64,000 nucleotides of DNA, taken from assembly GCA_025808415.1 (NCBI GenBank), contig CP075525.1:814001-878000 (forward strand), in the 5' to 3' direction. The position numbers were made by a program, and so were the translations under genes. The notes beneath the pieces were generated by a model. The model had not been told where the DNA came from. It made no database searches and saw only the letters and a program-made list of their open reading frames with translations. The first letter of the stretch is position 1, and every line of letters begins with the position of its first letter. Source of the stretch: Cyclobacteriaceae bacterium. GTDB lineage: Bacteria > Bacteroidota > Bacteroidia > Cytophagales > Cyclobacteriaceae. Positions 11,853 through 21,772 of the stretch are shown here, one piece after another.

Positions 11853-12320
11853 ATGAGAAAAGCAAAACCCAAAAAGAGATACCTGCTCCCTGATCCAAAA
11901 TTCCAGGATACGTTGGTAACTAAGTTCGTGAACTACTTAATGGAACAGGGTAAAAAAAGCACTGCCTACGCTATCTTTTATGATGCCATAGAATTGGTTG
12001 AGAAAAAAACCAATGAGAATGGCCTGGAGGTTTGGAAGCGTGCCATGAACAACCTAATGCCCTCTGTAGAGGTGAAGAGCAGGCGTGTTGGTGGGGCTAC
12101 TTTTCAGGTACCTGTTGAAATTCGCCCTGAGCGTAAAATCAACCTGAGCATAAAGTGGTTAATCGACTATGCCCGCATGCGGGGCGAGAAAACCATGATG
12201 GACAAGTTGGCAGGTGAAATTATAGCAGCTTCAAAAGGCGAAGGTGCTGCAATCAAAAAGAAAGATGATACACACCGCATGGCTGAGGCAAACAAAGCCT
12301 TTTCACATTTCAGATTTTAA
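11853..12320 (+). CDS. rpsG: 30S ribosomal protein S7
   Basis: Primary assembly protein of the 30S head that contacts 16S rRNA and the E/P-site tRNAs. The 155-residue length is normal. Visible family segments include [34 protein letters not shown] and the C-terminal [15 protein letters not shown]. It follows rpsL by 12 bases and precedes fusA by 19. Confidence 0.98.
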   Translation: MRKAKPKKRYLLPDPKFQDTLVTKFVNYLMEQGKKSTAYAIFYDAIELVEKKTNENGLEVWKRAMNNLMPSVEVKSRRVGGATFQVPVEIRPERKINLSIKWLIDYARMRGEKTMMDKLAGEIIAASKGEGAAIKKKDDTHRMAEANKAFSHFRF

Positions 12321-12339
12321 TTGAGGAGCAGGACTACGA

Positions 12340-14445
12340 ATGGCACGCGATCTTAAATACACAAGAAACATTGGAATTGCCGCGCATATTGATGCGGGCA
12401 AAACAACCACTACTGAACGCATCCTTTACTATGCTGGTGTAAACCACAAAATTGGCGAAGTTCACGATGGTGCTGCAACCATGGACTGGATGGCCCAGGA
12501 GCAGGAGCGTGGTATTACCATTACCTCTGCTGCTACAACTGTTTATTGGAATTACAAAGGCAACAAATACCACGTCAACATTATTGATACACCCGGTCAC
12601 GTTGATTTTACCGTTGAAGTAAATCGCTCACTGCGTGTGTTGGATGGACTTGTGTTTTTGTTCAGTGCAGTTGATGGTGTTGAGCCGCAATCTGAAACGA
12701 ACTGGCGCCTGGCTGATAATTACAAAGTAGCACGTATTGGTTTTGTAAATAAAATGGACCGTGCCGGGGCTGACTTCCTTGGTGTTTGCAAGCAAGTGAA
12801 GGAGAAATTGGGCAGCAAGGCTGTGGCCCTGCAATTGCCAATTGGTGCCGAGGAGAACTTCAAAGGGGTTGTTGATCTGGTGAACAACCGGGGTATTATA
12901 TGGAATGAAGAGGACAAAGGGATGACTTTCCAGGTTGTTCCTATTCCGGAAGATATGGTAGAGGAGGCAAAGGAATACCGCGAGAAACTTCTGGAAGCCG
13001 TGGCTGAGTATGATGAGTCGCTGATGGAAAAATTCTTCAACGATCCTGAAACCATTACGGAAACAGAGGTAATTACCGCGCTCCGTAAAGCTACCATTGA
13101 CATGGCCATCGTTCCGATGGTTTGTGGTTCGTCCTTCAAAAATAAGGGCGTTCAAACCATGCTGGATTACGTGATGGAGTTATTACCATCACCGCTCGAT
13201 AAGGATAATATTATCGGAACAAACCCGGATGATGAATCGGAAGTAACCATTAAGCCTGACGATAAAGAACCATTTACAGCGCTTGCATTTAAAATCGCTA
13301 CCGACCCATTTGTTGGTCGCTTGTGCTTCATCCGTGCCTATTCTGGTGTGCTGGAGTCAGGATCATACGTTTTTAATACGCGTTCCAATCAAAAAGAAAG
13401 GATTTCTCGCGTATTCCAAATGCATGCTAACAAGCAAAACCAGATTGAGCGCTTAACCGCTGGTGATATTGGAGCGGTAGTTGGTTTTAAGGACATCAAA
13501 ACAGGGGATACGCTTTGCGATGAGAAACGTAAAGTGGTATTGGAGTCAATGGTATTCCCTGAGCCTGTAATTGGTTATGCTATTGAACCTAAGAAACAGG
13601 CCGATGTGGATAAGTTAGGTATGGCAATCTCTAAACTTGTTGAAGAGGATCCTACCCTTCGCGTACACACCGATCAGGAAACAGGGCAAACCATCCTTCG
13701 TGGTATGGGTGAATTGCACCTTGAAATTATTATTGATCGTTTGAAGCGCGAATTCAAAGTGGAGATCAATCAAGGTGCTCCGCAAGTCGCATACAAAGAA
13801 TGGCTTACCTCTTCTGTTGAGCATAAGGAAGTTTACAAAAAGCAAACCGGTGGTCGTGGTAAGTTTGCTGATATTGTGTTTGAGATTGGCCCCCGCGAAG
13901 ATGGAAAAGAAGGACTTGAGTTTATTAACGATATTGTTGGTGGTGTAATTCCCCGTGAATTTATCCAGCCTGTACAAAAAGGTTTCGAGCAGGCTATGGT
14001 TAACGGGCCGCTTGCTGGTTACCCGATCGATTCAATGAAAGTAAGGTTGTTCCACGGTTCTTACCACGATGTTGACTCTGATTCGCTTTCGTTTGAACTG
14101 GCAGCACGCATTGGTTTCAAGGAAGCTGCTAAAAAATGTAACCCGCAATTGCTGGAGCCTATCATGAGCGTGGAAGTGTTGACTCCTGATGAGTTTACGG
14201 GTTCTGTAACCGGTGATTTGAACAGGAGACGTGGTGTCATGAAAGGTATGGATAGCCGTGGCGGTGCCCAGGTAATTAAAGCTGACGTTCCGCTGGCCGA
14301 ACTTTTCGGATATGTTACTGATTTGCGAACCATTACTTCAGGTCGTGCATCGGCTACGTTAACGTTCTCGCATTATGCACCGGTTCCGAAAAACCTTGCC
14401 GAAAAAGTAATTGACGAAGTAAAAGGCGCTGTTGCCGCAAAATAA
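12340..14445 (+). CDS. fusA: Elongation factor G
   Basis: Translocase GTPase of 701 residues. G-domain motifs are intact: AHIDAGKT (about residues 15-22), the switch I region with [18 protein letters not shown] and NKMDRAG. Domains II to V follow, with the domain IV/V segment [21 protein letters not shown]. Placement between rpsG and rpsJ is the standard housekeeping EF-G context, so this is the canonical copy and not a paralogue such as TetO-like or EF-G2. Confidence 0.98.
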   Translation: MARDLKYTRNIGIAAHIDAGKTTTTERILYYAGVNHKIGEVHDGAATMDWMAQEQERGITITSAATTVYWNYKGNKYHVNIIDTPGHVDFTVEVNRSLRVLDGLVFLFSAVDGVEPQSETNWRLADNYKVARIGFVNKMDRAGADFLGVCKQVKEKLGSKAVALQLPIGAEENFKGVVDLVNNRGIIWNEEDKGMTFQVVPIPEDMVEEAKEYREKLLEAVAEYDESLMEKFFNDPETITETEVITALRKATIDMAIVPMVCGSSFKNKGVQTMLDYVMELLPSPLDKDNIIGTNPDDESEVTIKPDDKEPFTALAFKIATDPFVGRLCFIRAYSGVLESGSYVFNTRSNQKERISRVFQMHANKQNQIERLTAGDIGAVVGFKDIKTGDTLCDEKRKVVLESMVFPEPVIGYAIEPKKQADVDKLGMAISKLVEEDPTLRVHTDQETGQTILRGMGELHLEIIIDRLKREFKVEINQGAPQVAYKEWLTSSVEHKEVYKKQTGGRGKFADIVFEIGPREDGKEGLEFINDIVGGVIPREFIQPVQKGFEQAMVNGPLAGYPIDSMKVRLFHGSYHDVDSDSLSFELAARIGFKEAAKKCNPQLLEPIMSVEVLTPDEFTGSVTGDLNRRRGVMKGMDSRGGAQVIKADVPLAELFGYVTDLRTITSGRASATLTFSHYAPVPKNLAEKVIDEVKGAVAAK

Positions 14446-14467
14446 ATATCTAAAAGACGTTTAGATC

Positions 14468-14773
14468 ATGAACCAGAAAATCAGAATCAAACTCAAGTCT
14501 TACGACCATAATTTGGTTGATAAGTCATCTGAGAAAATTGTGCGAGCAGTAAAAGCAACTGGCGCAGTAGTGAGCGGCCCCATTCCTTTGCCTACAGAAA
14601 AGGAAAAATTCACGGTGTTACGTTCGCCTCACGTAAACAAAAAGTCTCGTGAGCAATTTCAACTGTGTACCTATAAGCGCCTGGTTGACATTTACTCAAA
14701 CAGTGCAAAAACTGTGGATGCCTTGATGAAACTTGAACTTCCTAGTGGTGTTGATGTAGAAATCAAAGTGTAG
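14468..14773 (+). CDS. rpsJ: 30S ribosomal protein S10
   Basis: Small-subunit head protein that also partners NusB/NusG in antitermination. The 101-residue length fits, with the family segments [15 protein letters not shown] and [15 protein letters not shown]. It is followed at once by a strong terminator, so the usual continuation into rplC-rplD-rplW (S10 operon) is absent here. Confidence 0.97.
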   Translation: MNQKIRIKLKSYDHNLVDKSSEKIVRAVKATGAVVSGPIPLPTEKEKFTVLRSPHVNKKSREQFQLCTYKRLVDIYSNSAKTVDALMKLELPSGVDVEIKV

Positions 14774-14801
14774 TTTCATTTTTCTATGAATTTAAAAAGC
14801 G

Positions 14802-14836
14802 GCCACCAGCACGATGTACTGGTGGCTTTCTTTTTT
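14802..14836 (+). terminator. Rho-independent terminator of the str operon
   Basis: GCCACCAG (14802-14809) pairs with CTGGTGGC (14819-14826), with a 9-base loop and a following pyrimidine tract TTTCTTTTTT. It ends the operon 28 bases after rpsJ and lies just at the 3' end of the convergent lipoprotein gene. Confidence 0.9.
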
Positions 14837-15971
14837 ATTGAAGTTTTTTATGAAAGTATAGCGTGTGTTCAGGCAACAAATCCGGGTGGATTATTTTAAC
14901 CAAATCCTGAAGTATTAAATCCGGGCGCAAATACCCCAATTCTAAAAACTCGCTTCCCCCTTTGGCCCCTTTGCGTGCATCGTACGTATAGACCTGGCTT
15001 GTTTGGAAAGGCCTGAATTTGGCGTAGCGCTTATCGGCCGATTCAATTTCCTTTAATGATTTGAAAGAAGCCACCCCGATCCATAGATCAGCCTTATATG
15101 CTTTTTCGTACACCGATTCAAAGCTCAACTGAAGGAACCCATTCGATGTGTTTTCTTCCCACAAGTAATGCCCACCGGCATCGGATATTAATTGGGCAGC
15201 AAAATTTTTCCCGCCCGGCAAAAACCATGTATCGCCATAAACAATACCGCTCATTACGGTTGGTTTTGTTTGTGTGTGCGCAGCCTTTTCTTTAGTTCGT
15301 TGATAAGCCTGTTCAATTGACCGAAATACCGAATCTGCCAGTTTCTCTTTGTTGAAAAACGGTGCAATAAATTTTATCCATTCAGCCCTGCCGAGAGGAT
15401 GCTCTTCCAGGTACTCAGCATTAATAATAACGGGTGATCCCAGTTCCTCAATTTTTTTAAACTGCCCGAAATCCCCCGACAGGGAATAGGCCATAACAAG
15501 GTCCGGTTTTAGTGTTGCGATCCGCTCAATGTCCATCCCTTTATCAATCCCCAATTCAACTATTTCACCTTTATCAATGCGTGCCCTCATTTTTTCTGAA
15601 CTGATATAGTCGGTAGTAGGAAAGCCAATCAGGGCATTGCTCTCGTTAAGGTAATCCAACAAGGGAATGTGTGTTGTTGAGGTACATACAATTTTTGAAA
15701 TGGGCACTGTGATCACCCGGGTTTCGCTATCATATGGTGGTATTTCTTCCCCTTGTTTTACCAGCAGGTATTTAAGCGGCAACGCAGCGCCCGGATAGGG
15801 TTGTGTAACTTCAATTAAGGTTGAATTTTTAGTGTATGAAATAGTAAATCCTTTTGCGTACAAAAGGTGTTTTTGAGTGATGCCAGAATTGTCATCTTTA
15901 ATAGGTTCTTTCTTTGCAGTACACGAAACCAGGAGAGCAAACATGATTAATAGGCAAAGAAAGTGTTTCAT
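14835..15971 (-). CDS. ABC-transporter substrate-binding lipoprotein (BtuF/FecB type)
   Basis: A 378-residue periplasmic binding protein of the helical-backbone class III family used for cobalamin and ferric siderophores. The N-terminus is a lipoprotein signal with lipobox LLVSC (Cys about residue 17), then two lobes with segments such as IVELGIDKGMDIERIATLKPDLVMAY and a C-terminal LELGYLRPDLILQDLVKIIHP split across the fold. It is 10 bases downstream of meaB on the same strand; because MeaB serves a B12-dependent mutase, cobalamin is a reasonable ligand guess. No permease or ATPase gene is adjacent. Ligand assignment is inferred. Confidence 0.85.
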   Translation of the reverse strand: MKHFLCLLIMFALLVSCTAKKEPIKDDNSGITQKHLLYAKGFTISYTKNSTLIEVTQPYPGAALPLKYLLVKQGEEIPPYDSETRVITVPISKIVCTSTTHIPLLDYLNESNALIGFPTTDYISSEKMRARIDKGEIVELGIDKGMDIERIATLKPDLVMAYSLSGDFGQFKKIEELGSPVIINAEYLEEHPLGRAEWIKFIAPFFNKEKLADSVFRSIEQAYQRTKEKAAHTQTKPTVMSGIVYGDTWFLPGGKNFAAQLISDAGGHYLWEENTSNGFLQLSFESVYEKAYKADLWIGVASFKSLKEIESADKRYAKFRPFQTSQVYTYDARKGAKGGSEFLELGYLRPDLILQDLVKIIHPDLLPEHTLYFHKKLQ

Positions 15972-15981
15972 GGTTTTGTAT

Positions 15982-16977
15982 TTAACGAAGGCCCTTGATC
16001 AATTCTTCCAAAAGGTTTTGCGCAGCAAGTTGGGGGGTAATTTCTTTGTTCAGCACCTTTAGCTCATTCTTTTTTAATTGTTCAAGGTATTGAGGTGATT
16101 TTTGAATTCGCATTTTAAGAAGTTGATCGAAGCACTCACGCATCCACTCCACTTGCTGTTGCCTGCGCATGGAATCGAAGTGACCATTTTTTGTCAAGGT
16201 GTGTTTAAATTCCAAGAGGATGTTCCAAAGGGCATCAATACCCTCTCCGGCAATGGCCGAACAGGTTACAACACGCGGTATCCATTCTGTTTCGTTGCGT
16301 TGAAGCAGGTGCAAGGCGTGTTGGTATTCGGCCTGTGCTTCGGCAGCCTTTCTTTTATTGTCACCATCGGCTTTGGTAATGGCAATTGTATCGGCCATTT
16401 CCATAATGCCTTTCTTTATGCCTTGCAATTCGTCTCCGGCCCCGGCCAGCATCAGCAGCAGAAAAAAATCAACCGATTTTTTTACAGTTGTTTCGGATTG
16501 ACCAACGCCAACAGTTTCAACCAGCATTACTTCAAAGCCGGCCGCTTCGCATAGGTGAATAGCTTCGCGCGTTCGGTGGGTTATTCCCCCCAGGGCCTCA
16601 CCTGATGACGATGGTCGGATAAATGCCAGCGGGTTTTTGGCCAAATCTTCCATCCGTGTTTTGTCGCCTAAAATGCTGCCCTTGGTCAGTGGGCTGCTTG
16701 GGTCAACGGTAAGCACGGCAATTTTCTTTTTCAGCGTGCCGGTAACATACTTTCCAAAGGCTTCAATAAATGTACTTTTCCCAACGCCCGGAACACCGGT
16801 GATGCCCACCCTGATGGAGTTGCCTGTTTTAGACAGCACCTCCTCCAAAAGACGATCGGCCAATGCACGATCGGACGGAAGTTCACTTTCAACCAGGGTA
16901 ATGGCTTTCGCCAGCACTACCCGGTCACCCTGAAGTATTCCATTTACATATTCTTGCAGGTCAAGCCGGGCTTTCAA
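15982..16977 (-). CDS. meaB: Methylmalonyl-CoA mutase-associated GTPase MeaB
   Basis: G3E-type GTPase (ArgK/MeaB family) that guards adenosylcobalamin loading and protects methylmalonyl-CoA mutase from inactivation. The 331-residue length is typical. Walker A GVPGVGKST is at residues 61-69; the segment VDPSSPLTKGSILGDKTRM and the base-recognition ITKADGD are visible. It starts with ATG at 16977 and is followed by the binding-lipoprotein gene after 10 bases. The mutase itself is not in the window. Confidence 0.93.
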   Translation of the reverse strand: MKARLDLQEYVNGILQGDRVVLAKAITLVESELPSDRALADRLLEEVLSKTGNSIRVGITGVPGVGKSTFIEAFGKYVTGTLKKKIAVLTVDPSSPLTKGSILGDKTRMEDLAKNPLAFIRPSSSGEALGGITHRTREAIHLCEAAGFEVMLVETVGVGQSETTVKKSVDFFLLLMLAGAGDELQGIKKGIMEMADTIAITKADGDNKRKAAEAQAEYQHALHLLQRNETEWIPRVVTCSAIAGEGIDALWNILLEFKHTLTKNGHFDSMRRQQQVEWMRECFDQLLKMRIQKSPQYLEQLKKNELKVLNKEITPQLAAQNLLEELIKGLR

Positions 16978-17038
16978 GGTATATTGATTTATGAATAAGT
17001 GGTTAAATTTCTAAATTTACCTGATACCAAACCCCCTC

Positions 17039-18340
17039 ATGAATAAATATTTCTGGATTGATGCCGCAATAGCCACCTTGTTTATCTTCCTGTTGATGGG
17101 AGGAATCTACAGGTTAACACAACTTAGGCTATTTGATGCGTTTGATTCGATTGGCCAGGCGTTGGCCGATGTGGAATTGACGGATTATGTCTTTTCACAG
17201 CTTCGAGAAGATCCTCCTCTTGACACGAACATTGTTGTAGTAAACATTGGTGAACTGAGCAGGAGACAAGTAGCCGAACAAATCCGGATAATCAGTCAGC
17301 ACAAACCTAAAGTAATTGGTATCGATGGCTTCTACAATTGCCAGGGACTTCCGCGCGACACTGTATTTTGCCCTCCGCTAAAGGATTCAATCGGTAATAT
17401 TATGCTTAGTGATGCCATAAAAGAAGCCGGAAATGTTGTATTGGTGAGCAAGTTGCTTAAGTCTTTAGCCTTAAGCCGGCAAGATGTTGAAGATGTTTAT
17501 GATTCGTTAGAGGTGTCTGATCCACTTTTTACGGATGTAATGTTTGCCGAAGGGTACGCCAGTTTAGAAACGGAGGCGGCCTATCAGGACGATGTTAAAA
17601 CCTGCAGAACCTTTAATCCTAAAATGGAAGTAAACGGAAAGGAACATTTTGCTTTTGCGGTGCAAATGGCTTTGATCTACGATTCTGCCCGAACAAAAAA
17701 ATTTTTGCAGCGAGATAATTTTTCAGAAGTAATCAACTACCGCGGAAATATTGCCGACTTTTTTGGGCAAACAAAATACCCACAGGTTTTTTATACGCTG
17801 GATGTAGATGATGTTTTTACCGAAAACTTTTTGCCCTCCATGATCGAAGGAAAAGTGGTCATCTTTGGTTTCCTGGGAAAGGAGTTCGGAGATCCTTCCT
17901 GGAGCGATAAGTTTTTTACTCCGTTAAACCTCAAAATGGCCGGCAAAGCCAATCCCGATATGTTTGGGGTGGTAGTGCATGCCAATATTGTATCCATGAT
18001 CCTTAACGAGGATTATGTAGACACCATGGATGAGTGGCAGGAGTGGCTTTTGGCCATTGTTTTGTGCTACTTAAACGTGGCATTATTTTCGCTAATCTAC
18101 ATCAAGTTGCCCGACTGGTATGATGGTATAACCAAGCTGATACAGGTTGCTGAACTTGTGATTTTAACGTTGATTATGGTGGAGGTTTTTGACTTGTTTA
18201 GCTATAAGTTCGATACCACGATTACCCTGGCGGCTATAGCCTTGGTTGGAGACTCCTATGAAATTTATATGGGGGTTATTAAAAATTCCGCCAAACGGTT
18301 GAAAAACAAATGGTTTACCAAAGGCGAGCCTCAGGTATAA
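17039..18340 (+). CDS. CHASE2 domain-containing membrane protein
   Basis: A 433-residue protein with one N-terminal membrane helix (about residues 9-26), a long extracytoplasmic CHASE2 sensor domain (segments VVVNIGELSRRQVAEQI and KPKVIGIDGFY) and three membrane helices near the C-terminus (about 335-405). CHASE2 domains normally feed into a cytoplasmic cyclase or kinase, but this protein ends about 30 residues after the last helix (KNSAKRLKNKWFTKGEPQV), so no output domain is present. Two FecR-like secreted proteins follow on the same strand, suggesting a shared envelope role. The ligand is unknown. Confidence 0.8.
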   Translation: MNKYFWIDAAIATLFIFLLMGGIYRLTQLRLFDAFDSIGQALADVELTDYVFSQLREDPPLDTNIVVVNIGELSRRQVAEQIRIISQHKPKVIGIDGFYNCQGLPRDTVFCPPLKDSIGNIMLSDAIKEAGNVVLVSKLLKSLALSRQDVEDVYDSLEVSDPLFTDVMFAEGYASLETEAAYQDDVKTCRTFNPKMEVNGKEHFAFAVQMALIYDSARTKKFLQRDNFSEVINYRGNIADFFGQTKYPQVFYTLDVDDVFTENFLPSMIEGKVVIFGFLGKEFGDPSWSDKFFTPLNLKMAGKANPDMFGVVVHANIVSMILNEDYVDTMDEWQEWLLAIVLCYLNVALFSLIYIKLPDWYDGITKLIQVAELVILTLIMVEVFDLFSYKFDTTITLAAIALVGDSYEIYMGVIKNSAKRLKNKWFTKGEPQV

Positions 18341-18396
18341 ACCCTCGATAGTTAATAAATTCGTACATTTAACCCTCTAATAAAAAGTTTACAGTT

Positions 18397-19299
18397 ATGA
18401 AAATGTTAAGAATAGTAATCGTTTTAGGCTTGATCGCATACATGGGTGATGGCTATTCGCAAGACGTTGCTTTTAAGGTAATGGCTAATAAAGGCACAAA
18501 CGAAGTTAAGTCGGGCGATTCATGGCAACCCATAAAAACAGGTGCCAGCCTTAAACTTGGCGATGAGTTAAAGTTAGCAGATAACGGCTACCTTGGTTTG
18601 ATACACGTTACCGGAAAACCTGTGGAAGTTAAAAAGGCTGGACCTTACAAAGTGGCCGATCTGGCAGCTGAAGTAAAAGGTGGATCAAGTGCCTTAAACA
18701 AGTACACCGATTTTATTTTAAGCAGCAACTCTGATGACAAAAAAGGTAAACTGGGTGCAACCGGAGCTGTGCACCGTGATATTGCCGAGGCGAAAGCAAT
18801 CAAGCTAATGCTTCCTGAAAACCAACATTCAGGTGTTTATAACAACGAAGCGGTAATCACCTGGGATGCCAGCAAAGTAAAGGGTCCATACGTTGTAACC
18901 CTCAGCAATATGTTCGAAGATCAGTTGGCAAAAATTGAAACCGCTGAGAACAGTATAAAAATTAACCTGAACGATCCGAAATTTGTGAATGAAACAGGAA
19001 TTTTTGTTGATGTTCGCTCCAAAGCTGACCCTGCCCAATCTTCCAAAATGCATTTGATCAAGAAACTTTCACCGGAAGCGCGCGCAAAAGTACAAAAGTC
19101 GTTGAATGAAATTATGGGCGAAGTAAGTGAGCAGACAGCCTTAAATAAATTTATCCTGGCTGGCTTCTATGAAGAACAGGGGCTTTTCATTGATGCCATT
19201 GCTGCTTACGAAGAAGCTATTAAGCTTGCCCCGGACGTAACCTATTACCAGGAAACATATAGCGACTTTTTGATCCGCCATGGCCTCAAAAAACCTTAG
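18397..19299 (+). CDS. Secreted FecR-like/TPR protein, copy 1
   Basis: A 300-residue protein with a cleavable signal peptide (MKMLRIVIVLGLIAYMGDGYSQ in two pieces: hydrophobic core to about residue 15, Sec site near residue 21). Residues ~25-90 look like a FecR-type beta domain (KLGDELKLADNGYLGLIHV), then a central beta-rich region, then a single TPR-like helical pair at the C-terminus (GLFIDAIAAYEEAIKLAPD). It is clearly paralogous to the next gene, sharing GSSALNKYTDFILSS. No catalytic residues are recognised. It probably works with the CHASE2 protein upstream; function unknown. Confidence 0.75.
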   Translation: MKMLRIVIVLGLIAYMGDGYSQDVAFKVMANKGTNEVKSGDSWQPIKTGASLKLGDELKLADNGYLGLIHVTGKPVEVKKAGPYKVADLAAEVKGGSSALNKYTDFILSSNSDDKKGKLGATGAVHRDIAEAKAIKLMLPENQHSGVYNNEAVITWDASKVKGPYVVTLSNMFEDQLAKIETAENSIKINLNDPKFVNETGIFVDVRSKADPAQSSKMHLIKKLSPEARAKVQKSLNEIMGEVSEQTALNKFILAGFYEEQGLFIDAIAAYEEAIKLAPDVTYYQETYSDFLIRHGLKKP

Positions 19300-19318
19300 A
19301 ACGTAAAATATCCAATTG

Positions 19319-19358
19319 AAAAGCTGCCCCCACTTATATGGAGCAGCTTTTTCTTTTT
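19319..19358 (+). terminator. Terminator between the two FecR-like paralogues
   Basis: AAAAGCTGC (19319-19327) pairs with GCAGCTTTT (19343-19351) with a T-rich tail TTCTTTTT. It shows that the two paralogues are probably separate or only partly coupled transcription units. Confidence 0.7.
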
Positions 19359-19398
19359 AATACAATAGCCTTCTGTTAATTTTAACTGGCCTAAAAAC

Positions 19399-20280
19399 AT
19401 GATCATGAAAACTACTCGCTTATGTATACTATTGGCAGGACTGTTTGTGCCCGCTATAGTAATGTCGCAATCATATGCCTTTCTGGTTTTGCAAAGCAAG
19501 GGGCAAACCGAAGTTAAATCAGGTGAGCAGTGGACGCCCATTAAAGTTGGTTCACAATTAAAAGTATCGGATGAAATAAAAATTTCAGATAATGGTTATT
19601 TGGGCCTTTCCCATGCCAGTGGCAGGGCCTTTCAGGTTAAGGAGCCTGGGAGCCACAAAGTTGCCGATCTTGCAGCCAAGGTGGGCAAAGGTTCAAGCGC
19701 ATTAAATAAGTATACCGACTTTATCCTCAGCAGTGAAGAGGAAAAGAGAAACAAACTGGCTGCTACCGGGGCGGTTCACCGAAATGTAAAAAAGGATATC
19801 ATGCTAAGCTTGCCTTCCGATGCAGCAAAAGCTGAACTGTTGGGTAATCGCTTCTTTATTGCCTGGACCAACGATGGTTCAAGCTCCTATAAAGTTATTG
19901 TTATGGATTTTGGGGAAACGGTGTTGGCAACCTATGAGGTGAGCGAAAACAATTATGCGGTTGATCTTTCTAAAGGCTATGAAAATATCCCATACCTTCT
20001 TGTGAAGGTAACTTCTTCCAATGGAAACTCCTCCGATCAATACACAGTAAAAAGATTATCAGGTCATCGTAAGAAGAAGATGTCCGAGTCTGTAGGAGAG
20101 TTAGGTGTTTCAGATGAAGGCAACGGACTTGATAAGTTCATACTGGCTTCATTTTTTGAAGAGAAGTTTATGCTCATCGATGCCTTAACGGCATACCAGG
20201 AAGCAGCCGCACTGGAACCTGATGTTTACCAGGATGAGTATAAGAAGTTTTTGGATCGTTTCGGTTTTAAAGTGAACTGA
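19399..20280 (+). CDS. Secreted FecR-like/TPR protein, copy 2
   Basis: A 293-residue paralogue of the preceding gene with the same layout: signal peptide (start either ATG 19399 or ATG 19405), FecR-like beta domain (KVSDEIKISDNGYLGLSHASG), the shared GSSALNKYTDFILSS segment, a beta-rich centre and a C-terminal TPR-like pair (LIDALTAYQEAAALEPD). The tandem arrangement and conserved layout show a local duplication followed by marked divergence in the central part. The function is unknown. Confidence 0.75.
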   Translation: MIMKTTRLCILLAGLFVPAIVMSQSYAFLVLQSKGQTEVKSGEQWTPIKVGSQLKVSDEIKISDNGYLGLSHASGRAFQVKEPGSHKVADLAAKVGKGSSALNKYTDFILSSEEEKRNKLAATGAVHRNVKKDIMLSLPSDAAKAELLGNRFFIAWTNDGSSSYKVIVMDFGETVLATYEVSENNYAVDLSKGYENIPYLLVKVTSSNGNSSDQYTVKRLSGHRKKKMSESVGELGVSDEGNGLDKFILASFFEEKFMLIDALTAYQEAAALEPDVYQDEYKKFLDRFGFKVN

Positions 20281-20346
20281 GCATTTCACAGACAAACTAT
20301 ACTTTTTTTTAAACTGCCCTTTGGGGTCCCATCGGGTTTTGCCTGG

Positions 20347-20377
20347 TTTGGCTGAACGGTATATTCTCCTATTTTTG
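20347..20377 (+). promoter_or_regulatory. Bacteroidota-type promoter of sucD
   Basis: TTTG at 20347-20350 and TATTTTTG at 20370-20377 with a 19-base spacer match the Bacteroidota consensus exactly. The predicted start near 20384 leaves a leader of about 16 bases before the ATG at 20400. Confidence 0.75.
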
Positions 20378-20399
20378 TGAACATCAAAAATGCACATCC

Positions 20400-21275
20400 A
20401 TGAGCGTATTAGTGAATAAAAATTCAAGGGTTATAGTCCAGGGCTTCACGGGTTCGGAAGGTACTTTTCATGCCGGCCAAATGATTGAATACGGTACGAA
20501 CGTGGTAGGTGGAGTTACACCGGCCAAAGGTGGTACCGAACACTTAGGGCGCCCGGTATTTAATACGGTTCAGGAGGCAGTACAAAAAACAGGTGCGGAT
20601 GTCTCCATCATTTTTGTTCCCCCTGCCTTTGCAGCCGATGCAATTATGGAAGCAGCCGATGCCGGAATTAAGGTAATTATTGCCATAACAGAGGGCATTC
20701 CGGTTAAGGACATGATGATCGCCAAAAAGTACATTAAGAGTAAGGACGTTGTATTAATAGGCCCTAACTGCCCGGGCGTAATTACACCGGGTGAAGCAAA
20801 AGTTGGCATTATGCCCGGTTTTGTTTTTAAGAAGGGTAAAGTTGGGGTTGTATCAAAGTCCGGAACATTAACGTACGAAGCAGCCGATCAGATTGTGAAG
20901 GCTGGTTTAGGCGTTTCAACAGCCATTGGGATTGGTGGTGACCCCATTATTGGTACCCCAACCAAGGAAGCTGTTGAACTGCTGATGAATGATCCGGAAA
21001 CAGACGCCATTGTGATGATTGGCGAGATTGGTGGTAACTATGAGCCCGTAGCGGCACGCTGGATAAAGGAGACTGGAAATAAAAAGCCTGTAGTAGGGTT
21101 TATTGCCGGGCAAACTGCACCCCCGGGAAGAAGAATGGGCCATGCCGGGGCAATTATTGGTGGTGCCGATGACACGGCTGCAGCTAAAATGAAAATTATG
21201 CGTGAATGTGGTATTCACGTGGTAGAATCACCTGCAGATATTGGGGAAACTGTTCTTAAAGTTCTAAAAAAATAG
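20400..21275 (+). CDS. sucD: Succinate-CoA ligase, ADP-forming, alpha subunit
   Basis: Alpha subunit of the TCA-cycle enzyme that interconverts succinyl-CoA and succinate with substrate-level phosphorylation. The 291-residue length is normal. The CoA-binding Rossmann segment ([13 protein letters not shown]), the PNCPG loop ([14 protein letters not shown]) and the phosphohistidine in GHAGAIIGG (H248) are present. The beta subunit sucC is not adjacent, as is common in this phylum. It has its own promoter. Confidence 0.97.
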   Translation: MSVLVNKNSRVIVQGFTGSEGTFHAGQMIEYGTNVVGGVTPAKGGTEHLGRPVFNTVQEAVQKTGADVSIIFVPPAFAADAIMEAADAGIKVIIAITEGIPVKDMMIAKKYIKSKDVVLIGPNCPGVITPGEAKVGIMPGFVFKKGKVGVVSKSGTLTYEAADQIVKAGLGVSTAIGIGGDPIIGTPTKEAVELLMNDPETDAIVMIGEIGGNYEPVAARWIKETGNKKPVVGFIAGQTAPPGRRMGHAGAIIGGADDTAAAKMKIMRECGIHVVESPADIGETVLKVLKK

Positions 21276-21282
21276 TTTTGCT

Positions 21283-21534
21283 TTAAAAAGCCGACCGGAA
21301 CTCCCGCTCCAAGTAATTATTAAATTCGCTAACACTTGAAAAGGTAGTGATCTTCTCAGGATGCATGTTGATGTTGTCGTTTTGAAAAATGACCTCTGCA
21401 CAGAAATCCCTCAATAAGAATAAGTAAGCTTTACGTCCGTTTTTAATGCGGGTTCCTAACATGGTTCCCTTATCACGCAGTGCCGAAATTTTGCTTTTAG
21501 CAGACAGGCACTTGAAATACAATTTTCTAAACAT
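21283..21534 (-). CDS. Small hypothetical protein (83 aa)
   Basis: A short basic protein (MFRKLYFKCLSAKSKISAL...) with no recognised domain. Codon choice and the lack of overlap with other genes make it plausible. It is convergent with sucD (8-base gap). Two segments look structured: a Lys/Arg-rich N-terminus and a C-terminal SSVSEFNNYLEREF helix. No signal peptide or membrane segment is seen. I do not recognise it. Confidence 0.5.
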   Translation of the reverse strand: MFRKLYFKCLSAKSKISALRDKGTMLGTRIKNGRKAYLFLLRDFCAEVIFQNDNINMHPEKITTFSSVSEFNNYLEREFRSAF

Positions 21535-21772
21535 GGGCTTTTTTCTGATTTAATACCCTAAAAATAGAAGGCGGGTATATAGGGTCATAATCGCTTGGTT
21601 TTCAGGCACGTTAATATTTGCCGGAAATTGAACTTTCATAACCCCATGGATCTTTTTTGCCAGGAAACCTTACGCCTTTGTTTTGGCCGTTGCCAAAAAA
21701 CTATTCAATTCAGGCTGTTCATAAGCCTGAAAGCTTTAAAATGGCCCCAAATCTTGCATTGAGCGAAAACTG

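Noticed and set aside
15972..17038. B12 riboswitch upstream of meaB and the binding lipoprotein
   Set aside because: The leader before meaB is about 60 bases, too short for the class, and no B12-box was seen.
21646..21762. Short frame of 38 codons (MDLFCQETLRLCFGRC...) after the small hypothetical gene
   Set aside because: No start context or conserved feature; probably chance in a 240-base spacer where I see nothing else convincing.
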